Source: DATDRS01 sp035291605
GTDB lineage: Bacteria; Chloroflexota; Anaerolineae; Anaerolineales; UBA6663
Length of the DNA stretch: 10,908 bases
Assembly: GCA_035291605.1 (NCBI GenBank)
Contig: DATDRS010000238.1
Coordinates: forward strand, 1-10,908
Reading direction: 5' to 3'
The notes beneath the pieces are model-generated. The model was not told the DNA's origin, did no database searches, and saw nothing but the letters and a program-made list of their open reading frames with translations. This document shows positions 6,010-10,908 of the stretch, in pieces. The position numbers and the translations under genes were made by a program. Position 1 is the first letter of the stretch; each line of letters starts with the position of its first letter.

Positions 6010-7323
6010 ATGCAAATCCTTTGTCTTGGACTTAGCCACCACACCGCACCCATCGAACTCCGCGAACGAGTGACTTACCCGGCCTCCGCGCTCAAGGCGG
6101 CGCTGGCCCGTTTCGGCTGCGGGCAGGACGCGCGCCCACCGGGCGTGGCCGAGCTAGTCATCCTCTCGACGTGCAACCGCCTGGAGCTCTACGCCGCCGT
6201 CCCCGCCGCCGACGTGCGCCAGGACGTTGACGACGACCAGCGGCAGGCGCTGTTCGCGCCGCTTCTGAATTTCCTGGCGGAAACGCGCGGGCTGCCGCCG
6301 GAGGCGCTGGAGGGCAAGTTTTACCGGCTCGCCGGGCGGGAAGCCGTTGAGCATCTCTGCCGCGTCGCCGCCGGCTTAGACTCGATGGTCCTTGGCGAAT
6401 CGCAAATCCTTGGGCAAGTCACCGACGCTTACCACCTTGCGCTGGGACAGGGGGCCGCCGGGCCGGTCCTCTCGGCGCTGTTCCGTGCGGCCATCCACAC
6501 CGGCAAGCGCGCGCGGACGGAGACCCGCATCAGCCGCAATCCGGCCACCATCAGCTCGGTCGCCGTCAGAATGGCCGCGGCCGTGGTCGGCGACCTGATC
6601 TCGGCGCAGGTGCTGATTCTGGGCGCGGGCGAAATGGCCGAACTGGCCGTCGAGGCCCTGCGCGCGCGCGGCGCATCCTGCCTCACCGTAGTCAATCGCA
6701 CCCACGCGCGCGCGGCGGAACTGGCCCGGCGCTGGGGGGCGCAAGCCTTTCCGTTTGAGCAGTTGGCCGATGCGCTCAGCGCCGCCGACATCGTCCTGAC
6801 TTCCACCAGCGCGCCGCATTACGTGGTCACCCCCGACGCCGTTCGAGCGGCGATGACCCGGCGCGCCGAGCGCCCCCTCCTGTTCATTGACATCGCCGTG
6901 CCGCGCAACGTTGACCCCGAGGCGCGCTATCTCCCGAACGTGCACTATTACGACATTGACGATCTTGAGACCTATTTAACCGGCGCGCTGGCCGAGCGGA
7001 AACAGGAACTCCCCCGGATCGAGGTGATCGTGGCCGAAGAGACCGAGGCCTTCCTGGCCTGGCTGAAAGGCCTGGAAATTACCCCGCTGATTGCCGACCT
7101 GCGCGCCAAGGCCGACACGATCCGCCGGGCCGAGGTCGAGCGGACGCTCCGCCGCCTGCCGCACATCGGCGAGATCGAGCGCCAGCATATCGAAACCCTG
7201 ACGGAAGCGTTGGTCAACAAGCTGCTCCACGACCCCACGGTGCGCCTGAAAGCGGAAGCGGGCAACGGCCACGCCGCCGCATACGCCGCGGCCCTGCGCT
7301 ATCTCTTTGCTCTCAACGGATGA
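6010..7323 (+). CDS. hemA: Glutamyl-tRNA reductase
   Basis: A 437-residue, NADPH-dependent enzyme that reduces glutamyl-tRNA(Glu) to glutamate-1-semialdehyde, the first committed step of the C5 route to 5-aminolevulinate. Seen in sequence: the N-terminal GLSHHTAPIELRERV; catalytic C55 in LSTCNRLELYA; GLDSMVLGESQILGQV of the tRNA-binding and active site; the Rossmann domain starting at VLILGAGEMAELAVEAL; NRTHARAAEL; and the C-terminal helical dimerisation domain (LRYLFALNG end). Residues 36-45 (GCGQDARPPG) sit in a loop that is about five residues longer than in E. coli HemA. ATG at 6010 gives the canonical start MQILCLGLSHHTAP, although no ribosome-binding site is visible in the 22-bp gap after the regulator. 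Translation may depend on coupling. hemC follows after three bases. Confidence 0.97.
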   Translation: MQILCLGLSHHTAPIELRERVTYPASALKAALARFGCGQDARPPGVAELVILSTCNRLELYAAVPAADVRQDVDDDQRQALFAPLLNFLAETRGLPPEALEGKFYRLAGREAVEHLCRVAAGLDSMVLGESQILGQVTDAYHLALGQGAAGPVLSALFRAAIHTGKRARTETRISRNPATISSVAVRMAAAVVGDLISAQVLILGAGEMAELAVEALRARGASCLTVVNRTHARAAELARRWGAQAFPFEQLADALSAADIVLTSTSAPHYVVTPDAVRAAMTRRAERPLLFIDIAVPRNVDPEARYLPNVHYYDIDDLETYLTGALAERKQELPRIEVIVAEETEAFLAWLKGLEITPLIADLRAKADTIRRAEVERTLRRLPHIGEIERQHIETLTEALVNKLLHDPTVRLKAEAGNGHAAAYAAALRYLFALNG

Positions 7324-7326
7324 CCT

Positions 7327-8283
7327 ATGCCGACGCTGACCCGGACTCTCACGCTGGGCACGCGCGGCTCGGCCCTCGCCCGCTGGCAGACCGAATGGGC
7401 GCTGACGCGCCTCGCCGCCGCCTGGCCCGGCCTTGAGATCCAGACCAAACTCTTTACGACTTCCGGCGACCGGATGCTCGACAAACCGCTGCCGGAGGTC
7501 GGCGGCAAGGGCCTCTTCACCGAGGAGCTCGAAAACGCCCTGCGCTCTGGCGAGATTGACCTCGCGGTTCACTCGCTGAAAGACCTGCCGATTGAAGACT
7601 CGCCCCGCCTGACCATCGGCGCGATCTGCGCGCGCGAAGATGCGCGCGACGTGCTGATCTCCCGCGACGGGTGCACGCTCGGCACGCTCCCGCCAAACGC
7701 GCGCGTGGGCACCTCCAGCCTGCGCCGCGCGGCGCAACTGCTCGCCGTGCGCCCGGACCTGACCCTCCTGCCTTTGCGCGGCAACGTGGACACGCGCGTT
7801 CGCAAAGCCATGCAAGGCGATTTCGACGCCATCGTGCTGGCGGCCGCGGGCGTCATCCGGTTGGGCCTGCAAGCACACGTCGCCGAATACCTGCCCTTCG
7901 ACGTGATGCTGCCCGCGCCAGGACAAGGCGCGCTGGCCGTCCAATGCTGCGCCGAAAATGCGGCTGTGCTTGAACTGCTCCAGGCGATTGACGACCAGCC
8001 CACCCGCGCCGCCGTCACCGCCGAACGCGCCTTTCTTTGGGCGCTCGGCGGCGGCTGTTCCGCGCCGGTTGCGGCGTATGCGCAATCCAGATTCAGCCAT
8101 CCCACGCCGCTTCGCTCCGGAGACAGTCGTCCGCAATCAAAAATCCAACTGACAGGTCTCGTAGCCTCCGCCGATGGCCGCTTTGTGATTCACGTTTCTG
8201 GCTCAGACGATGAGGCTGAAGCGCTAGGCTGCGACCTGGCTCAAGAGGCCCTGGCCCTGGGCGCGGGAGAGTTATTAAGATGA
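7327..8283 (+). CDS. hemC: Hydroxymethylbilane synthase (porphobilinogen deaminase)
   Basis: A 318-residue cytosolic enzyme that polymerises four porphobilinogens into hydroxymethylbilane. Key parts: LGTRGSALARWQ at the N-terminus, GGKGLFTEELENAL, DLAVHSLKDLP, VGTSSLRRAAQL, LPLRGNVDTRVRK, LPAPGQGALAVQ, and C244 in LGGGCSAPVAAYA, the cysteine that carries the dipyrromethane cofactor. After AYA come about 14 more residues than in E. coli HemC before the strand LTGLVAS (extra stretch near 253-272). This makes the protein slightly longer than the usual 300-313. The start lies three bases after the hemA stop, and the stop overlaps the hemD start as ATGA. Both point to one coupled transcript. Confidence 0.97.
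   Translation: MPTLTRTLTLGTRGSALARWQTEWALTRLAAAWPGLEIQTKLFTTSGDRMLDKPLPEVGGKGLFTEELENALRSGEIDLAVHSLKDLPIEDSPRLTIGAICAREDARDVLISRDGCTLGTLPPNARVGTSSLRRAAQLLAVRPDLTLLPLRGNVDTRVRKAMQGDFDAIVLAAAGVIRLGLQAHVAEYLPFDVMLPAPGQGALAVQCCAENAAVLELLQAIDDQPTRAAVTAERAFLWALGGGCSAPVAAYAQSRFSHPTPLRSGDSRPQSKIQLTGLVASADGRFVIHVSGSDDEAEALGCDLAQEALALGAGELLR
8083..8142 (+). other. Apparent in-frame insertion in hemC (residues 253-272)
   Basis: Between AYA and LTGLVAS the protein has about 25 residues where E. coli HemC has about 11. The added part reads QSRFSHPTPLRSGDSRPQSK. The end (CGCAATCAAAAATCC) looks like intergenic-type sequence. The comparison is from memory. Confidence 0.45.
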
Positions 8284-9158
8284 GTCAATCCCCAATCTCC
8301 GGTCTCGAATCCCCCCTTTTAGGCAAGCGCATCCTCGTCACCCGCCCCCGCGCGCAGGCCGCCGAGCTGTGCGACCAACTCGGCGCCCTCGGCGCGCAGC
8401 CGGTCCTCTTCCCCACCATCGAGATCGCACCGATGGACGATTACACCGCGCTCGACAACGCCATCCGCGCGCTCTCGCACTATCACTGGGTCATCTTCAC
8501 CAGCGTCAACGGCGTCGCCACGTTTTGGGAGCGGTTGGATCTGGTGGGGGCGGGGTTCATCCCCGCCCAACTCGCCGCGATCGGGCCGGCGACTGCGCGC
8601 GCCCTGGAAGGACGCGGTGTGCGGCCAAACCTCATCCCCGACGAATACGTGGCCGAAGCCATCCTCGACAAAATCGGCGAGGTCAGCGGCCGGTGGATTC
8701 TTATGCCGCGCGCAGACATCGCCCGCGAGGCCCTCGCGAGCGAGTTGAGCCGGCGCGGCGCGGTCGTTCACGAAATCGCGGCCTACCGGACTTTGCCTGC
8801 CGCCCCCGACCCGCACGGTCTGGCCGAGCTACGGCGCGGCGTGGACGCAATCACGTTCACCAGTTCTTCCACGGTCCGCAATTTTGTCAGACTGGTGAGC
8901 GGCGGCGACAAGTATGTGGATGCCGCCAATATTCGGCGCACCGGGCGCGACGGCGTTCCCATGCCCTCTCTTAACCGGGCGGCGATAGCTTGTATTGGCC
9001 CGGTCACCGCGCAGACGGCGCGTGAGGCGGGGTTGCCAGTGGACGTGATGGCGCGCGAGTACACGATGGATGGCCTCGTCGCCGCGCTGGCCGCTTACTT
9101 TTCGCAGCCCGAATATCAACTGAAGGAGAACCGATGGATACCCGCGAGATCACTCTGA
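8280..9158 (+). CDS. hemD: Uroporphyrinogen-III synthase
   Basis: A 292-residue cytosolic enzyme, longer than the usual 250-260, that closes and inverts ring D of hydroxymethylbilane to give uroporphyrinogen III. The family is poorly conserved, but the signature parts are here: GKRILVTRPRAQAAELCDQL, FPTIEIAP, HWVIFTSVNGVATFWERL, LAAIGPATARALEGRGV, YRTLP, ITFTSSSTVRNFV, and IACIGPVTAQTAREAGL in the two-domain order expected. Two segments look added: VGAGFIPAQ (89-97), encoded by a perfect hairpin, and roughly residues 211-230, containing RRTGRDGVPMPS. The start overlaps the hemC stop by four bases. The last 25 bases overlap hemB, encoding an unusual tail (ENRWIPARSL) that includes hemB's ribosome-binding site region just upstream. 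Its operon position between hemC and hemB confirms the call. Confidence 0.95.
   Translation: MSQSPISGLESPLLGKRILVTRPRAQAAELCDQLGALGAQPVLFPTIEIAPMDDYTALDNAIRALSHYHWVIFTSVNGVATFWERLDLVGAGFIPAQLAAIGPATARALEGRGVRPNLIPDEYVAEAILDKIGEVSGRWILMPRADIAREALASELSRRGAVVHEIAAYRTLPAAPDPHGLAELRRGVDAITFTSSSTVRNFVRLVSGGDKYVDAANIRRTGRDGVPMPSLNRAAIACIGPVTAQTAREAGLPVDVMAREYTMDGLVAALAAYFSQPEYQLKENRWIPARSL
8548..8568. repeat. Perfect 8-bp GC hairpin inside hemD
   Basis: GGGCGGGG (8548-8555) and CCCCGCCC (8561-8568) flank the loop TTCAT. It encodes the centre of VGAGFIPAQ in HemD, a loop between FWERL and the LAAIGPAT motif. A perfect stem within an otherwise ordinary coding sequence suggests a captured palindromic repeat. 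Confidence 0.65.
9123..9128 (+). promoter_or_regulatory. Ribosome-binding site of hemB
   Basis: AAGGAG stands five bases before the hemB ATG at 9134 and lies inside the end of hemD. It fixes the hemB start despite the 25-base gene overlap and is the clearest Shine-Dalgarno site in the operon. Confidence 0.8.
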
Positions 9159-10198
9159 CCTCGGAACGGGTTCGCCCGCGCTCCGGCGCGGCGATCCCAG
9201 CCGCCCGTCCGCGCCGCCTGCGGCTGAACCCGCAACTCCGGCGCATGGTGCGTGAAACACAACTTGTGCCTGACGACTTTATTTATCCCTTGTTCGTCAC
9301 CCACGGGCGCAACGTGAAGGCCGAAATCAAATCCATGCCCGGTGTGTTCCAGTGGTCGCCCGATTTGCTGGCGCGCGAGGTCGAGGCCATCGCCGCGCTC
9401 GGCATCCCGGCGGTTATTCTGTTCGGCATTCCAGCGGAAAAAGACCCACTTGGATTGGAGAACTTCGCACCGGACGGCATCGTCCAGCAGGCTGTGCGCG
9501 TGATCAAAGACGCCGTGCCGGAGCTGATCGCCGTCACCGATGTGTGCCTGTGCGAATACACCGACCACGGTCACTGCGGTGTGTTGAACGCAGGCAATGG
9601 CTCTCGCCCTCACCCGCATCTGCCCGAAGGCTACGTCCTCAATGATGAAACGCTCGACATGCTGGTGAAGGTGGCGGTCTCCCACGCCGAGGCCGGGGCC
9701 GACATTGTCGCCCCGTCGGGCATGATCGACGGGATGGTAGCCGCCATCCGCGCCGGACTCGACTCCGCCGCGTTCGAGCATCTGCCCATCCTCTCGTATT
9801 CGACCAAATACGCCTCCGGCTTCTACGGCCCGTTCCGCGAGGCCGCGCAGGGCGCGCCCAAGTTCGGCGACCGCAAGACGCATCAGATGGACCCAGCTAA
9901 CGCCCGCGAAGCACTGCGCGAAACCGCGCTCGACGTGGCCGAGGGCGCAGACATGCTGATGGTCAAGCCTGCGCTGCCTTATCTCGACATTATCCGGCAG
10001 GTGCGCGACCACTTCCCCGAATTGCCCCTGGCCGCATATAACGTGAGCGGCGAATACGCGATGGTCAAAGCCGCCGCCGCGAACGGCTGGCTGGACGAAG
10101 CGCGTGTCGTGCTCGAAATCCTGACCGGCATCAAGCGCGCCGGGGCTGACCTTATCATCACCTACCATGCAAAGGATGCCGCCCGATGGCTCAAGTAA
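9134..10198 (+). CDS. hemB: Delta-aminolevulinic acid dehydratase (porphobilinogen synthase)
   Basis: A 354-residue cytosolic enzyme condensing two 5-aminolevulinates into porphobilinogen. The Schiff-base lysines are K225 (YSTKYASGFYGPF) and K278 (MLMVKPALPYLDII). DVCLCEYTDHGHCG holds C138, C140 and C148, so this is the cysteine-rich, zinc-dependent type. Other landmarks are IYPLFVTHGRNV, VILFGIP, PSGMIDGMV, GDRKTHQMDPAN, and YNVSGEYAM near the C-terminus. After HCG the protein has 19 residues before LNDETL, against 7-11 in the relatives I recall, so a loop next to the zinc site is enlarged (about residues 153-166). The N-terminal 26 or so residues before RRLRLNPQLRRMVRET are also somewhat extended. 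The ATG is supported by the strong AAGGAG. The last 13 bases overlap the next gene. Confidence 0.98.
   Translation: MDTREITLTSERVRPRSGAAIPAARPRRLRLNPQLRRMVRETQLVPDDFIYPLFVTHGRNVKAEIKSMPGVFQWSPDLLAREVEAIAALGIPAVILFGIPAEKDPLGLENFAPDGIVQQAVRVIKDAVPELIAVTDVCLCEYTDHGHCGVLNAGNGSRPHPHLPEGYVLNDETLDMLVKVAVSHAEAGADIVAPSGMIDGMVAAIRAGLDSAAFEHLPILSYSTKYASGFYGPFREAAQGAPKFGDRKTHQMDPANAREALRETALDVAEGADMLMVKPALPYLDIIRQVRDHFPELPLAAYNVSGEYAMVKAAAANGWLDEARVVLEILTGIKRAGADLIITYHAKDAARWLK
9590..9631 (+). other. Apparent in-frame insertion in hemB (residues 153-166)
   Basis: The segment AGNGSRPHPHLPEG lies between HCGVLN and YVLNDETL. It adds about 8-12 residues to the loop after the third zinc cysteine, and brings two histidines close to the metal site. 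Length comparison is from memory of E. coli, Bacillus and cyanobacterial HemB. Confidence 0.5.
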
Positions 10199-10908
10199 AT
10201 CTCGCCCCGCGCGCCGCCGCCGAGCGGCAGCTGCACGACCGGCACATGCTGGAGGCCGACTTTGACCTCGCGCCGTTCACCATCGCCTGGGAGGTCACCC
10301 GCGCCTGCGCCTTCGCCTGCGTCCACTGCCGCGCCGACGCCCAGCATACTCGCGACCCGCGCGAACTCACGACGGAAGAAGGCTACCGCCTGCTGGAGCG
10401 CTTCAAGGCGTTCGGCAGTCCCATCGTCGTCTTCACTGGCGGCGACCCGATGATGCGGCGCGACCTGTTTGACCTGATACGCCGCGCGACCGAACTCGGG
10501 CTGCGCGCCTCGCTCACGCCGACCGCCACGGCGCTTCCCACCGTCGAGCGCCTCCAGCAGGCCATGCAGGCGGGCGTGCGGCGCATCGCCCTCAGCCTGG
10601 ACGCGCCCACGCCCGAGGTACACGACGCCTTCCGCCAGGTACCTGGCTCGTGGAAGCGCACGATGCTAATTTTGCGCAACGCGCAAACGGTCGGGCTAAG
10701 CGCCCAAATCAACACCACGGTCACCCGGCACAACGTTCACCTGCTGCCGGACATGGTGAAGTTCGTGGAAGAAGTCGGCGTGGTGCAGTGGAGCGTGTTC
10801 TTCCTGGTGCCCATTGGCCGCGGCCAGGCTGCGCACATGATTTCGCCCGAAGAGCACGAGCACGTCTTCCACTGGCTGTTCGACCTCTCGCAGCGCGGCG
10901 CGTTCGAC
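10186..10908 (+). CDS. Radical SAM protein (AhbD/NirJ-like), cut by right edge
   Basis: The first 241 residues of a radical SAM enzyme; the frame is still open at the window end. WEVTRACAFACVHCRADAQ contains the CxxxCxxC iron-sulfur motif (C41, C45, C48). FTGGDPMMRRDL is the SAM-binding GGxP motif with Asp in place of the commoner Glu, LSLDAPTPEVHDAFR follows, and INTTVTRHN and WSVFFLVPIGRG are seen further on. This profile fits the radical SAM/SPASM branch that includes AhbC, AhbD and NirJ of heme b and heme d1 synthesis; I recall a similar uncharacterised family. The C-terminal auxiliary-cluster region, which would discriminate, lies outside. It is not HemN-like. The ATG overlaps hemB by 13 bases and AAGGA lies nine bases ahead, so it belongs to the operon. 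A late role in tetrapyrrole synthesis is inferred from context. Confidence 0.9.
   Translation, partial: MAQVNLAPRAAAERQLHDRHMLEADFDLAPFTIAWEVTRACAFACVHCRADAQHTRDPRELTTEEGYRLLERFKAFGSPIVVFTGGDPMMRRDLFDLIRRATELGLRASLTPTATALPTVERLQQAMQAGVRRIALSLDAPTPEVHDAFRQVPGSWKRTMLILRNAQTVGLSAQINTTVTRHNVHLLPDMVKFVEEVGVVQWSVFFLVPIGRGQAAHMISPEEHEHVFHWLFDLSQRGAFD

Noticed and set aside
6976..8136. 386-codon minus-strand frame across hemA and hemC
   Set aside because: Arg/Gly/Ala-rich shadow spanning two real genes, no motif.
9116..10168. 350-codon minus-strand frame opposite hemB
   Set aside because: Mirror of a strongly conserved enzyme. No recognisable domain or separate ribosome site.
10186..10908. HemN-type coproporphyrinogen dehydrogenase for the radical SAM gene
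   Set aside because: HemN has a CxxxCxxCxC pattern and different flanks. Here it is CxxxCxxC followed by RADAQ, with GGDP.
1..10908. tRNA, rRNA, CRISPR array, insertion sequence, phage or defence genes
   Set aside because: I saw no cloverleaf, rRNA motif, regularly spaced repeat array, transposase or defence-system motif on either strand.

Overview
The window looks like a piece of a high-GC bacterial chromosome. The best guess is Chloroflexota (Anaerolineae-like). This rests on style: a Ser/Thr kinase with a Pro/Thr-rich stalk and a TolB-like propeller, a compact hemA-hemC-hemD-hemB run followed by a radical SAM gene, and short palindromic repeats with the core GAGAAACCCGG. No marker gene fixes the taxonomy, so it is an inference.

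Left half, minus strand. Reading leftwards from about 4900: a membrane-anchored Ser/Thr protein kinase with a six-blade propeller sensor (2852-4900); folD for one-carbon folate metabolism (1747-2631); an ATZ/TRZ-type amidohydrolase closely resembling 8-oxoguanine deaminase (203-1594); and, overlapping it by ATGA, the start of a small two-helix membrane protein that runs off the left edge. The first three genes probably have separate promoters. The deaminase has a very good sigma-70-like one (TTGACG, 17 bp, extended TACACT).

Middle, 4901-5348. This gene-free divergent region is a patchwork of short inverted repeats (GAGAAACCCGG copies in alternating orientation, an AATCTGCG palindrome, a GTAGGGGCG element). 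It ends in an AT-rich promoter (TTGACC, 17 bp, TATGTT) and a 14-bp palindrome just upstream of the right-hand operon.

Right half, plus strand. This is a tight operon: HTH regulator, hemA, hemC, hemD, hemB, radical SAM protein. Gaps are 22 and 3 bp, followed by overlaps of 4, 25 and 13 bp. The four hem genes take glutamyl-tRNA to uroporphyrinogen III (hemL is not in view). The MerR/excisionase-like regulator with an all-helical C-terminal domain is a candidate tetrapyrrole-responsive regulator. The radical SAM protein is cut by the right edge and may act late in tetrapyrrole metabolism.

Most interesting: each of the four consecutive hem enzymes appears to carry extra in-frame loop residues compared with remembered family members. 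At least one, in hemD, is encoded by a perfect GC-rich hairpin, suggesting that short palindromic repeats have been inserted into, and tolerated by, essential enzymes. The second lead is the uncharacterised regulator with its promoter-proximal palindrome at the head of the heme operon.
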